64,000 bases of DNA, taken from the NCBI GenBank assembly GCA_963848495.1, contig CAWKDV010000004.1, positions 372,001 to 436,000 on the forward strand, given 5' to 3'. Origin of the DNA: JAICJR01 sp963848495. Lineage in GTDB: Bacteria; Actinomycetota; Thermoleophilia; Solirubrobacterales; Thermoleophilaceae. The position numbers were made by a program, and so were the translations under genes. The notes under the pieces are model-generated. The model had not been told where the DNA came from and made no database searches. It saw only the letters and a program-made list of their open reading frames with translations. Positions 35,743-44,836 of the stretch are shown here, piece after piece (the first letter of the stretch is position 1; every line of letters starts with the position of its first letter).

Positions 35743-36555
35743 ATGATCCTCTCTAAATCAAACTTGGCGGATTCGAGCGGCTCCGCCACCCTCAAGGCGT
35801 ATGAGCCGTTCGCTCCCCTCTACGACAGATTCACGGCCGCGTACGACCACGAGGGCTGGCTCACGGCGGTCGAGAAGCTGGCACGTGAGCACGGCCTGAG
35901 CGGCCGCCGTCTCCTCGACGTCGCCTGCGGCAGCGGCAAGAGCTTCCTGCCGATGCTCGCGCGCGGGTATGAGGTGACTGCCTGCGACATCTCCCCTGCG
36001 ATGGTCGAGGAGGCCCGGTGCAAGGCCGCAGGCCGGGCGCGCGTGCGGGTGGCCGACATGCGCGAACTGCCGGAGCTCGGCGAGTTCGATCTGATCACCT
36101 GCCTCGACGACGCGGTGAACTACCTGCTCGACGAGCGGGAGCTCACCGCGGCGCTTCGGAGCATCGGCGCGCAGCTCGCCCCACGCGGGCTGCTCGTGTT
36201 CGACACGAACACGCTCCACACCTACCGCGCGATCTTCAGCACGGTGTTCGCGCTGGAGGACGACGGAGCGTTCTTCTGCTGGCGCGGCGAGGCCGATCCG
36301 GAGGTCGAGCCCGGTTCGGTCTGCAGCGCGACGATCGAGGCCTTCGCGGCGGCGAGGGGACCGCTGTGGCGGCGTGCCAGCAGCCGCCACGTGCAGCGGC
36401 ACTACCCGCGCGCGGTGGTGCTCGAGGCGATCGAGCGCGCCGGCCTCGAGTGCCTCGCCGTCAAGGGGCAGTCGCCCGGCGTGCGCGTGAGCGACGACCC
36501 CGACGAGTCGCTCCACACGAAGCTCATCTACGTCGTCCGAGCGGATAGGGGGTGA
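35743..36555 (+). CDS. SAM-dependent methyltransferase
   Basis: 270 residues of the class I fold. AFAPLYDRFTAAYD precedes motif I LLDVACGSGKSFLPMLARGYEVTACDIS, then the acidic residue in VRVADMREL and motif IV FDLITCLDDAVNYLL. The substrate is not predicted; relatives include sterol-, glycine- and ubiquinone-like methylases. It is divergent from the ECF sigma gene. A strong terminator follows 33 bp after its stop. Confidence 0.8.
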   Translation: MILSKSNLADSSGSATLKAYEPFAPLYDRFTAAYDHEGWLTAVEKLAREHGLSGRRLLDVACGSGKSFLPMLARGYEVTACDISPAMVEEARCKAAGRARVRVADMRELPELGEFDLITCLDDAVNYLLDERELTAALRSIGAQLAPRGLLVFDTNTLHTYRAIFSTVFALEDDGAFFCWRGEADPEVEPGSVCSATIEAFAAARGPLWRRASSRHVQRHYPRAVVLEAIERAGLECLAVKGQSPGVRVSDDPDESLHTKLIYVVRADRG

Positions 36556-36588
36556 TCTCGTGGTCATCGTCCCGTAACCGATGAACAC

Positions 36589-36635
36589 GGGCCCTGGCCG
36601 CCGGTCGACCCACGGCGGCCAGGGCCCTGTCTTTT
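36589..36635 (+). terminator. Intrinsic terminator after the methyltransferase gene
   Basis: A perfect 15-bp stem, GGGCCCTGGCCGCCG (36589-36603) with CGGCGGCCAGGGCCC (36613-36627), has a nine-base loop and is followed by TGTCTTTT. This is one of the clearest terminators in the window. Confidence 0.85.
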
Positions 36636-36649
36636 GCGAGCATTGGGCG

Positions 36650-36892
36650 GTGATCCTGCGCCTCGCCCCCTACCTCCGCGTCACCGGCCTCCTGCTACTG
36701 GTCGCCGGCCTCGTGCTCACGCTGGCCTGGTCGGCGGCCGTCGGGCTCGCCGTGGTGGGCGTGTCCGCGCTCTTCCTCGCCGTGTCGCACCCGCTGATCG
36801 CCCAGCGCGCGCGCTCGCGTGCGGGTGGCCGGGCGGCCGCACAGAACGGCCGCCCGGGTCCCGCTCTCCCCGAGGACGTGGACGCTACTTGA
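36650..36892 (+). CDS. Small two-helix membrane protein
   Basis: 80 residues from GTG at 36650, just after the terminator. Two hydrophobic helices (VTGLLLLVAGLVLTLAW and AAVGLAVVGVSALFLAV) form a hairpin, followed by a basic and Gly-rich tail. No family is recognised. It overlaps the end of the convergent BNR-repeat gene by 8 bp. Confidence 0.45.
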   Translation: MILRLAPYLRVTGLLLLVAGLVLTLAWSAAVGLAVVGVSALFLAVSHPLIAQRARSRAGGRAAAQNGRPGPALPEDVDAT

Positions 36893-39797
36893 AGCGGTAC
36901 AGGTAGACCCCGCGGCCGTACGTGGCCGCCACCAGCGTGTTGGCGTCGCCTGGCTTCAGCGACAGGTGCGAGATCGGCGCGCTCGGCAGCCCGTGGCCGA
37001 GCACGCTCCAGCCGCCGCCGCTCGCGCCGGCCGAGACGAACACGCCGACGTCGGTTCCCACCACGAGGCGGCCGCCGGTCAGCGTGATCGTGTTCACCGG
37101 CGCGTCCGGCAGGTTGCCGGAGATGTCGGTGAACGTCTGGCCCGCGTCGGTGGACATGAACACGTGGCCCTTCCCCACCTTGCTCACGTCGTCCTTCACC
37201 GCCCCGGGCGGCGCCCAGTGGCGGCCGTACCCGGCGAGCGTGACGTACACGGTGCGCGGGTTGGCCGGGTCCATCTTGATGCCGCTGATGAAGCGCACGG
37301 GCAGGCCCTTGGCCGCGGCGATGTGCCAGCCGCCGGCGGTGAGGCGCTTGGGCGCCGCGCTGCCGCCCACGTTCGTGGCGATCCCGTTGGCGAACGGCAC
37401 GCCCTGCGTGATCACGTCGCAGAAGCCGCAGTAGCCGATGTAGGCGTTGTCACCGGAGAGGTCGACCGCTGACGTCTGGTTGTCCGGGTCGTCGTCGGCC
37501 GATGACGCGCCGGCGTCGCCCGGGTGCTTCTGCGTGCCGAGGTCGTAGACCTTGGTCCACTGGGTCTGGACCAGCGCACAGGCCGGGTCGACGCACTTCA
37601 CGGTGTCGGGCCCAGCGGTCGTCTCCTCGATGTCGCGCCCGCCCGTGATCAGGTGCCCCGCGTCACCCGGGTCCATCACGAACGGATTCGAGAACTGCGG
37701 CGAGGTGAGCTGGGGGTTCATGTCCGTCCAGTTCTTGCCGCCGTCCGTGGTGACGCTGATGTCGCCCTGCGCGTACTCCTCGTAGGCCGTGTTCGAGTTG
37801 TCCGGATCGACCGCGGTGAAGAAGCCGTCGCCGCCGAAGACCTCGAACTCCTTCTGGTCGGGCTGGATCTTCAGCTCGCCGTTGTCCTGGAGGCCCGCGT
37901 ACACCGTGCCGTCCTTCGCCATCTCGGCGTCGTAGGGCTGGAGCGTGTGCAGGCCCGAGTTGATGCCCCGCCCCCAGCGCGTGTTGTCGAAGTCCTGCCC
38001 GGCAGAGGCGTGCTGCGAGAAGGCGCCGCCGTCGTTCCCGACCACGAGATTCACGCCGCCCTGGCCGTCCGGCAGGAAGATCGAGCCGTGCTGGTCCGGG
38101 TGCGTGGTGGTGCTGGGCGTCGGCGGGTTGTTGGTCGGGCACGCCGGCAGACCGGTGTTGAGGAAGGCACACGTCGAGCCCGCGAAGTAGCGGCCGATGA
38201 CGTGGAACCGGCTCGTGCCCGCCACGAGCGGCGCGGAGCCGGAGCCCTCCCAGACCTCCTCGAGGCCGAACAGCAGGCGCGTGGGCGTGCCGGAAGCGTC
38301 CTGATGCGTCGGGTCCGGCTTGACCCACTCGTTGTACCAGGCCTGCACGCCCGGGCAGTAGCTCTGCGAGGCGCAGACGCCGCCGACGAGCGCCGAGCCG
38401 CTCGTCACGTCCGCGGCGATGGCCGCGGAGTCCTCCATCTCGGTCCAGCTCTTGCCGAAGTCCTTCGACACGTAGACGCCCTTCAGCACCGTCGGGTACG
38501 GGATGCCCGTGGGACCCTCCACGTCGATGCCGGTCACGCCGCCGTTGAACTTCTCAGCGTCTTCCACCAGCGCGTAGACGATCTTATGATCCTGGCTCGC
38601 GCCATCGGCGATGCCGAGCGCCACGCGACCGATCTCCTTCTGGCCGGCGAAGCCGTTGGCCGGATCCATCTTCGTGAACGTGCCGGGCGCGCCGGTGTCT
38701 GACTCGTAGATGCCGTTGTTCGGCGACTGGGTCGTGCCGTCGGCGTCCTTCTTCTGGCCGGCTCGCCAGCCCACCGTGGCGAGCACGGCGCCCGGCTTGC
38801 CGCTGATCCCGGCCGCCGGCTTGCCCTGCACCACCACGTCGGTGACCTGGTTGGCGAGGAAGCAGCCCTTGGCGATGCTCGAGTCGCCGGTGCAGTTCGG
38901 CTGCCCGCTCGCCACGCCGGTGCCGGTCGGGAGCTTGACGTTCCTGAAGCTGGCGCCGTCGTCGGTCGAGCGGTAGAGCCCGGCGCCGGTGGCCGCGTAG
39001 ACCACGTTCGGCGCGCTCGGGTCGACCGCGATGCGGAAGCCGTTCACGCCGCTCGGTACGCCGCCCGCCTTCTGCCAGCTGCCGCCGCCGTTGGTGCTGC
39101 GTTAGAGGCCGAGGCCGCCGAGCGAGTCGAACCCGAACGCGTCGTCGCCCGTGAGCACGAGCAGCGTGCCGCCCTTGGCAGGCGAGTAGGCCACCGCAGA
39201 GACGACCTGCGTGGGCAGCGAGTCGCCCACCGATTGCCAGCTCTGGCCGAGGTTCGTCGTCTTCCAGACGCCCCCGTTCGAGGCCGCCGCATAGAGCGTC
39301 TTGTGGGCCGCGTCGTAGGCGTAGTCGCTGATGCGGCCCGAGGCGGTGCCGAGGCCCTCGGAGGTGCTGCCGTTCGACTGGTCGAAGTTGGTGTTGTCCA
39401 TGACCTCGGGGCTGATGCCGTACGGCGCCCAGCTGCCGCCGGTAGCGCCCGCTGACATCGCGTTGCGCTGCCGCACGGCAGCCTCGTAGGCGCCCGGGTT
39501 CACGGAGGTGAAGGGAGCGGTCTCATGACTCGCCGCCGCGCCAGTCGCGCGGCTCAGGTCGCCGAAGGACTCGGGCCGGAAGCGGGACTCGCAGTGCAGC
39601 TTCCCGGCGCCGGCGTCGCGGTCACCCTCCTCCGCCTCGGCCACCCTGGTGGTCCCGCGCGGGCAGGCGTGGACGATCCGTCCCATCAGCCGCTTGTGGC
39701 CCTCGTGTGGCAGGGCGAACGACAGGATGATGGCGCTCGCGCCCGCAAGCGCGATCGCCAGAAATGCGGGCCACGTCCTCAGCCTCTTGAGCCGCAC
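36885..39797 (-). pseudogene. Secreted BNR/Sortilin-like repeat protein with an in-frame stop
   Basis: A gene of exactly 971 codons interrupted by TAA at 39102-39104. The frame is the same on both sides: FDSLGGLGL, stop, then RSTNGGGSWQKAGG. The blade consensus in this protein has Tyr at that place (LYRSTDDGASF), so TAC or TAT appears to have become TAA. The N-terminal part has a signal anchor (FLAIALAGASAIILSFALP) and the first blades. The remaining 720 residues contain many BNR/VPS10-like blades with Ser/Asp-x-Asp-x-Gly-x-Thr-Trp motifs. Such proteins are secreted glycan-active or adhesive propellers. Sequence error, decay or readthrough are all possible. Confidence 0.78.
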
Positions 39798-39942
39798 GCG
39801 AGATGCCTCCCCGGTCTCGTTCCTTTGGCGCGCGCGCCGGCACCCCTGCCTCGCGCACGCGTATATGGGGCGCCATCGTAGGGACCCCCGCGCGGGCGCG
39901 TCGCAGTTCCTTCAGGCCTCGTCGCGGCTACCATCTGCACCG

Positions 39943-40584
39943 ATGGAGTCGAGTAACGCCGAAATGCGCCGCACCGAGCTCCTGCGGGCATCCCCGCGGA
40001 TGTTCGAGAACGATCTGCTCGACAAGCTGTCGCGCGTCCACCCGATCGTGCCGGTGCTCCTCTTCGTGCCGGCGGTGATCGTGTTCGTCGTGCTGGCGCT
40101 GACCCACGATCTCGGCGTGCTCCCGCTGCTCGCCTGGGGGGCCGGCGGCTACGCCTTCTGGACCCTCTGCGAGTACTGGATCCACCGGATCATCTTCCAC
40201 TTCGAGCCGGAGGACGGCTTCGGGGCGCGGCTCCACTGGATCATCCACGGCGTGCACCACGACCACCCCAACGACCCGATGCGCCTCGTGATGCCGCCGT
40301 CGGTCAGCGTGCCGCTGGCCTCGGGGTTCGTCGTCGCGTTCATCCTGATCCTGGGCACGCCGACGGCGTTCGCGTTCGCGGCGGGCTTCCTCGCGGGCTA
40401 CGTGATCTACGACGAGATCCACTACCACCTGCACCACCACAACCCCAAGACCCGCATGGGCAAGCTGCTGCGTGAGCTCCACATGCGCCACCACTTCCAG
40501 GACGACACCGGCGGCTTCGGCATCAGCGCCCCGTACTGGGACAAGGTCTTCCGGACGTACCTGAAGCGCGGCGCAAAGAGCTGA
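39943..40584 (+). CDS. Fatty acid hydroxylase / sterol desaturase family protein
   Basis: 213 residues from ATG at 39943, chosen because conserved sequence and four membrane helices start after it. The diiron His clusters are present: HRIIFH, HGVHHDH, HYHLHHHN and HMRHH. The arrangement is that of FA_hydroxylase (PF04116), close to fatty acid 2-hydroxylases. It probably hydroxylates a membrane lipid acyl chain at the cytoplasmic face. It lies just before a tRNA gene on the same strand. Confidence 0.85.
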   Translation: MESSNAEMRRTELLRASPRMFENDLLDKLSRVHPIVPVLLFVPAVIVFVVLALTHDLGVLPLLAWGAGGYAFWTLCEYWIHRIIFHFEPEDGFGARLHWIIHGVHHDHPNDPMRLVMPPSVSVPLASGFVVAFILILGTPTAFAFAAGFLAGYVIYDEIHYHLHHHNPKTRMGKLLRELHMRHHFQDDTGGFGISAPYWDKVFRTYLKRGAKS

Positions 40585-40631
40585 ACGGCCCCGGCGGCCG
40601 ACGCCGGTTCAGCTATCCTCGCCAGTCGCCC

Positions 40632-40716
40632 GCGGATGTGGCGGAATTTGGCAGACGCGCACGGTTCAGGTCCGTGTGGGGGAAACCCCGTGGAGGTTCG
40701 AGTCCTCTCATCCGCA
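40632..40716 (+). tRNA. tRNA-Leu (anticodon CAG)
   Basis: An 85-nt cloverleaf with the acceptor stem GCGGATG/CATCCGC, a D arm around GGCGGAATTTGGCAGACGC, an anticodon stem CACGG/CCGTG around loop TTCAGGT giving CAG, a long variable arm GGGGGAAACCCC, and the T arm GAGG-TTCGAGT-CCTC. The CCA end is not encoded. The accessory region begins directly after it. No integrase or repeated tRNA 3' end is seen in the window. Confidence 0.93.
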
Positions 40717-40982
40717 TTCCGGAAAAGCCTGCAAATGGACGCTTTCCGTCTCTTGGGGCGCTGGCCACAACCCGCACGAGGCGCTCCGTGGCAACACGAA
40801 TGGCAACAAACGCCCAGGAAATGTCCGAGTAGAGCCGCGTCAGCTACCGAAGGATTCCGCTTCACGCGTGGCTGCGCCGCGACCACGCGCAGCTGGCACT
40901 TTCGCAATCACGCGCGGAGACTGCTGCTTCTCCTCCCAATATGAGCAGCCGGGCTGGCACTCTCGCTTTTGCCTCTCCTATG
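40717..40982. other. Gene-free stretch between tRNA-Leu and the IS110 transposase
   Basis: No gene is convincing. The region is less GC-rich than the core chromosome and contains the first copy of a 41-bp repeat (40895-40935). It is the left edge of the accessory region. Confidence 0.5.
40895..40935. repeat. 41-bp direct repeat, copy A
   Basis: Matches copy B at 46261-46301 in 39 of 41 bases. The two copies bracket a segment of about 5.3 kb holding the IS110 element, the SnoaL cargo and the IS256 element. Confidence 0.75.
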
Positions 40983-42071
40983 TCAAGTGAAGTTCGGTAT
41001 TTCCGTATTTGAGCGAGCACGTTTGCTGTGGGGCGGGGCGGCTTCGCCGGTGGTGTAGAGCAGGCGCCAGATGCGCCGGGCGAGGTGGCGTTTGAGGCAG
41101 CGGATCGCTTCGCGCTTGGTCTTGCCCTCGCTGTGTCGGCGGTCGAGATAGGCACGGGTCGCGGGGTCGGTGCGGGCACGTGAGAGGGCGATGATGTGCA
41201 GGGCGCGGTTGAGCTGGCGGTCGCCACCGCGGTGCAGTCGGTGGCGTTGGGTGTTGCCGGAGCTGGCGGGGATCGGGGCGGTGCCGGCGTGGCGGGCGAA
41301 GCACGCGTCGGTCGGGAACCTTTTGGCGCCGGCGGTGTGGCCGATGATGATCGCGGCGGTCACTGTGCCGCAGCCGTGCTCGGCGAGCAACTGCGGGCAG
41401 TGAGCCTCGATCAGCGCCGTGATCTCGGCGTGCAGCTCTCCCTCTTCGCGGTAGATCTCGTTGATCCGTTTGAGGATCGCCCGGGCGACCCGGACTTGTG
41501 GGCTGCGGGGAAGTCGCGCGAGCCCTCGCGCGACCTTGGCGCGAATCCGCGGGCCGATCAGACCCTGGGGTCGCACTTGTGCTTCGAGCTCCGGTGCGAT
41601 CTGCACGAGGTGCCAGCGCAGCCGGCTCGCGAGCCGGACACGCTCGTTGATGAGCTGGTCACGGTAATCGTTCAGCACCCGAATCTCGAGCGCCCGCTCG
41701 TCGAGGAACGCGACCGGCAACGTGTCAATGCCTTCTCGGAGCGCGGCGCGAGCGATCGCGATCGCGTCGATCGGGTCGGACTTCCCCGGCTCGCGCACCG
41801 CCCGCCTCGAGGTCTCGGTCAGCCCGGGCGCGACCCGGATCACCCGATCGCCGCTCGCGACCAGCGCCCGCTCCAGGCGGCCGGAGACGTGCCGGCAGTC
41901 CTCGATCGCCCACACCCGCTCGTCGTCGAGCTCGGCGGCGAACCCCAACGCTTCGAGCGTCCCATCGTCGCTGGCCGGGATCGTCAACTGGCCGCGCGTC
42001 ACTCCGGTCGCCGCGTCAAGCGCCACGAGCGTGTGCGATCGCTTGTGTGTGTCCACACCGATCACGATCAT
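40983..42071 (-). CDS. IS110 family transposase
   Basis: 362 residues from ATG at 42071. The N-terminal DEDD RuvC-like domain has MIVIGVDTHKRSH, AIEDCRH and KSDPIDAIAIAR. The C-terminal Transposase_20 domain has CGTVTAAIIIGHTAG and the catalytic Ser region PIPASSGNTQRHRLHRGGDRQLNRALH. This is the full-length arrangement of an active IS110. Upstream sequence to about 42128 is open but shows no conserved residues. IS110 elements have no terminal inverted repeats, so the ends cannot be placed exactly. Confidence 0.93.
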   Translation of the reverse strand: MIVIGVDTHKRSHTLVALDAATGVTRGQLTIPASDDGTLEALGFAAELDDERVWAIEDCRHVSGRLERALVASGDRVIRVAPGLTETSRRAVREPGKSDPIDAIAIARAALREGIDTLPVAFLDERALEIRVLNDYRDQLINERVRLASRLRWHLVQIAPELEAQVRPQGLIGPRIRAKVARGLARLPRSPQVRVARAILKRINEIYREEGELHAEITALIEAHCPQLLAEHGCGTVTAAIIIGHTAGAKRFPTDACFARHAGTAPIPASSGNTQRHRLHRGGDRQLNRALHIIALSRARTDPATRAYLDRRHSEGKTKREAIRCLKRHLARRIWRLLYTTGEAAPPHSKRARSNTEIPNFT

Positions 42072-42504
42072 CTGCACCGTCCCTTCGTTGGAGTTATGGC
42101 CGACGGAGTGGATCCCCGGCGGACACACCTCAGTTGGGGCGATGCCACGCTCCTATGAAGTCACGCCGATGGATCCTCGGGCGGCGACGGGCGACAAGGC
42201 AAAAGCCGGTCAGACCCAGAGCAGGTCGACAGGCGAATAGAGAGTCAGCCCGCCGCCGCCCGGGAGCCAAACCGACGAGCCGGACGACACCGACCGCCGG
42301 CGCGTCAGGTTCTCACTGAGGCGAAGAAGGGGTATCCGGTTCACGGCGCCACTTCGGCCGAATGGTGAGGCTGGCGAGCCGTCGGCGGTTGGCGAGTTGC
42401 GATAGAGCGTGGGCGAGCTGGTTCCCGCTCGGCGGGCGATCTCGGCCGGGTGATACGAGCCGACATTCGCTAGCAGGGCCCGGTTGGCAGACCGGAGGGC
42501 GCTG
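42072..42504 (-). ncRNA. Non-coding left end of the IS110 element, candidate bridge RNA
   Basis: A gene-free stretch of 433 bases immediately upstream of the transposase. In the IS110 group, the non-coding end next to the transposase start encodes the bridge RNA that guides donor and target choice. The part nearest the transposase, about 42072-42360, is the likely location. The assignment is from position and family knowledge; no loops were verified. Confidence 0.3.
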
Positions 42505-42960
42505 TCATGCCGTGCCGAGCGGCTTGTCGTTTTGGACGATGTCGCGCACGTGTTCGAGGCTGGTGCTCAGTCTTTCGAGTTCGTCGAGTCCGATGCTGTT
42601 CACTAGCGGCTGGGACCACGTGTCATACGAGGCCTCCATCTGGTCGAGCATCGCGCGGCCCGCGTCGGTCAGCACGATGCGCTGGCGTCGACGGTCGGTC
42701 TGGTCGGGCCGAAATTCCGCGAGGCCGTCTGCCACGAGCGCATCGGCGAGCCGTTGGGTCGCTTGGCGCGAATAGCCAGTGCTTCGGGCGATCGCCGGCA
42801 CCGACTCCTCGCCCGCTGCGGTTCGGAGCAGGACTCGCCAGCGGGCGCTGGTTTGGCCGAAGGGCTCGTTGGCTCTGTCGCCGTGCTTGAGCAGGGCGGT
42901 TGAAAGGCTCACAACGGACCCGACGAATGCTCGGAAGACCTGCGCCTCATCGGAGATCAC
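42505..42960 (-). CDS. MarR family transcriptional regulator
   Basis: 151 residues from GTG at 42960. The winged helix reads SARWRVLLRTAAGEESVPAIARSTGYSRQATQRLADALVADGLAEFRPDQTDRRRQRIVLT, with the D-x-x-D-R-R wing. It is divergent from a SnoaL-like gene 128 bp away. Two palindromic sites lie between them, so it probably represses both itself and that gene. The ligand is unknown. Confidence 0.88.
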   Translation of the reverse strand: MISDEAQVFRAFVGSVVSLSTALLKHGDRANEPFGQTSARWRVLLRTAAGEESVPAIARSTGYSRQATQRLADALVADGLAEFRPDQTDRRRQRIVLTDAGRAMLDQMEASYDTWSQPLVNSIGLDELERLSTSLEHVRDIVQNDKPLGTA

Positions 42961-42992
42961 GACACGAATCTACTCCCGCCAGGCCAGCTCGA

Positions 42993-43039
42993 CAACATGT
43001 TGCCAAACGGCTGGTACCCTCCAATTCAGCAGCATGTTG
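42993..43039. promoter_or_regulatory. Paired MarR-type operators
   Basis: CAACATGTTG, a perfect palindrome, lies at 42993-43002. CAGCATGTTG, differing by one base, lies at 43030-43039. Their centres are 37 bp apart, in the divergent gap between the marR and SnoaL-like genes. They are likely binding sites for the MarR protein. Confidence 0.6.
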
Positions 43040-43087
43040 TCAATCTTGCCTCCGACAACACGAAACTCAGATGCCTAGGAGTGCGAC

Positions 43088-43516
43088 ATGACCGAGAAGC
43101 AGCAGCAGAGTCTCGACACCGTCAAGGCCTTCTACGCGGCGAAGGAGCGCCGGGATCTCGACGCAACCGTCCAGCTGTTCGCCGACGACATCGTCTACCG
43201 GTTCCCGCTAAATGCCAGCGGCGAACCGACGCCGTGGTTCGTCTACGAGGGGAAGGCGGCGACGACCGAATACCAACGCGGAGTCCTCACCCGGTTTTCC
43301 CGGCTTCGCATGGTCGATCCCGAATACACGGTCAGCGACAACGGCGAGCGCGTCTTCGTCACGACAAAGGGCGACTATGTGCAGGAGGAAGGACAACGCC
43401 CGTACCGCAACGTGTACGTCTTCCGCTTCGAGATCCAAGACGGCCGCATCCAGCGCGTAGACGAATACGCGAACCCGGTCACCTACGCGCAGCTAGCCGG
43501 CCTGCCCATCGGCTGA
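43088..43516 (+). CDS. SnoaL-like (NTF2 fold) protein
   Basis: 142 residues, preceded by AGGAGTGCGAC. The alpha-plus-beta barrel of the SnoaL/limonene-epoxide-hydrolase type shows VKAFYAAKERRDLDATVQLFADDIVYRFP, then VYEGKAATTEYQRGVL and a C-terminal FRFEIQDGRIQRVDEYANP. Family members act on small hydrophobic or polyketide substrates or only bind them. It is the gene most likely controlled by the adjacent MarR. Confidence 0.8.
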   Translation: MTEKQQQSLDTVKAFYAAKERRDLDATVQLFADDIVYRFPLNASGEPTPWFVYEGKAATTEYQRGVLTRFSRLRMVDPEYTVSDNGERVFVTTKGDYVQEEGQRPYRNVYVFRFEIQDGRIQRVDEYANPVTYAQLAGLPIG

Positions 43517-43637
43517 GCAATCTGCCGCGCCCGAAGGCTCGACAACACAGGACCTACCGCAGAAGGCCACTGTCCGGCTACCCGCTCGCCCTGACAGTGG
43601 CCCTTCCAAACCCACCCTTTCCAAGAAGAGGACAAGC

Positions 43638-43712
43638 ATGGACGACAAGCCCATTGCCCTGATCCCTGGCGCCGACAAGTCAGCCAAGATGCACCGCTGG
43701 TTGCTGGCATGA
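43638..43712 (+). pseudogene. Remnant of a short-chain dehydrogenase N-terminus
   Basis: A 24-codon frame reads MDDKPIALIPGADKSAKMHRWLLA and stops in TGA. Its first part matches the SDR opening (KPIALVTGANKG), with the glycine-rich NAD-binding motif already damaged. A ribosome-site-like AAGAAGAGGACAAGC precedes it. The stop overlaps the ATG of the next gene (ATGA). It now looks like a deletion scar that could act as a translational leader. Confidence 0.6.
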
Positions 43713-44140
43713 CTAGAGACGAACTCGTTAGCGGACTCGTACGCATCGGCGAGCTTGAGATCACTGGCGAAGACCAAGCTGAGGTCGACGCCTACTTCGC
43801 GCCGGACTTCAAGTTCCACGGGCCAGACGGGCGCAAGTTGGACTATCAGGGCCTACAGACCTATTTCGGTGCGCTGCGCGCCGCCTTCGATGACCTAACG
43901 ATCGAGCGGGGAATCGTGATCGTGGAAGACAACTACGTGGCCTGTCAGACCAGCATCGCCGGGACGTTCGTCCGAGAGTTCACCCACTCGGCAGTCGGCC
44001 CTCTGCCGCCGACCGGGCAGCGAGTTACGTTCGAGCTCACAAACATCTTCCGCTACGACGACAACGGTCGCCTGGCTGAGGAGTGGATTCAGACCGACAA
44101 TCGCAGCGTCCTTCGCCAACTCGGCGCCGAGGGGCGCTAA
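43709..44140 (+). CDS. SnoaL-like polyketide-cyclase-fold protein
   Basis: 143 residues from ATG at 43709. It has an opening helix with AEVDAYFAPDFKFHGPDG, then LDYQGLQTYFGALRAAFDDLTIERGIVIVEDNYVACQ and FELTNIFRYDDNGRLAEEWIQTDNRS, the SnoaL-like (PF07366) fold. It is probably translated by coupling from the SDR scar upstream. Its substrate is unknown. It is separate in sequence from the SnoaL-like gene 190 bp upstream. Confidence 0.8.
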   Translation: MTRDELVSGLVRIGELEITGEDQAEVDAYFAPDFKFHGPDGRKLDYQGLQTYFGALRAAFDDLTIERGIVIVEDNYVACQTSIAGTFVREFTHSAVGPLPPTGQRVTFELTNIFRYDDNGRLAEEWIQTDNRSVLRQLGAEGR

Positions 44141-44410
44141 CGGACGGGCAACCGCGCTCGTCCGCCAGCAGAGACTGCCGGTCCTCGTCCATTGCGACAG
44201 CGGAGGGCGACGCGAAGGCGCTGCCGCTCCTGCCTCACGGCAGAAGCTCCCACGATCTGTGGACATCCAGGCCTCGCGCATCTGTCTGCACCACGGCCCG
44301 GCGAGCGCCGCGACCGACGGTCCAACAACAGTCTCGGTGATCTCGGGTTGCTCGTACTGGGGCTGACGGCTACGGTTGACCGCACCCAGTCATCGGCGGA
44401 CGAGGTTCTC

Positions 44411-44695
44411 GTGGGCGTGTTGGTCATTCTGGAGATGGACGGCTCGACCGACGCCCTACTCGCGGCGGCTGCCGACCTTGAAGCTCGCCGGCCGACGTCG
44501 GCTATACGCGCCCGCGTCGTCGCGCCGACCGAGAGCGGTGTTGTCATGGCCACGTTCTGGGAGTCCGCCGAGGCGCGAGACGGTTATCAGTCACAGCCGG
44601 AGCATCGTGAGGCGCTCGAGGCGAGCGGCCTGCGAGAGGCGGTGAAGGAGATGCGATCCCGTGTCTTCGAAGATGCCGATCTGAAGTTGACCTAA
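44411..44695 (+). CDS. Small dimeric alpha/beta-barrel-like protein (ABM/EthD type)
   Basis: 94 residues from GTG at 44411. The beta-alpha-beta order with VGVLVILEMDGSTDALLAAAADLEAR, VVAPTESGVVMATFWESAEARDGY and HREALEASGLREAVKEMRSRVFED fits ferredoxin-like dimeric barrels, such as antibiotic-biosynthesis-monooxygenase-like proteins. The frame is open further upstream, but that part has no family features. It ends close to the IS256 left end. Confidence 0.5.
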   Translation: MGVLVILEMDGSTDALLAAAADLEARRPTSAIRARVVAPTESGVVMATFWESAEARDGYQSQPEHREALEASGLREAVKEMRSRVFEDADLKLT

Positions 44696-44836
44696 CCGAG
44701 GGACGCCTGGCGCCTCCCGATGGCGCCGGCCGAACGCCTCCTCCCCGATTCCGTCGACTCCGCTTTGCCCGAGAGCCCGCTCACGCTTTCGCCTGACAGC
44801 GGCAGCGAAGGCTCCGCGTGGTCGCGTCTCAGAACT

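Noticed and set aside
40632..40716. Search for a duplicated tRNA-Leu 3' end as an att site
   Set aside because: No copy of the T-arm/acceptor sequence was found downstream in the window, and no integrase gene is present, so an att site is not annotated.
44141..44410. Open frame continuing upstream of the small barrel-like protein
   Set aside because: The upstream part is Arg/Ser-rich with no recognisable features; a GTG at 44411 precedes the conserved part.
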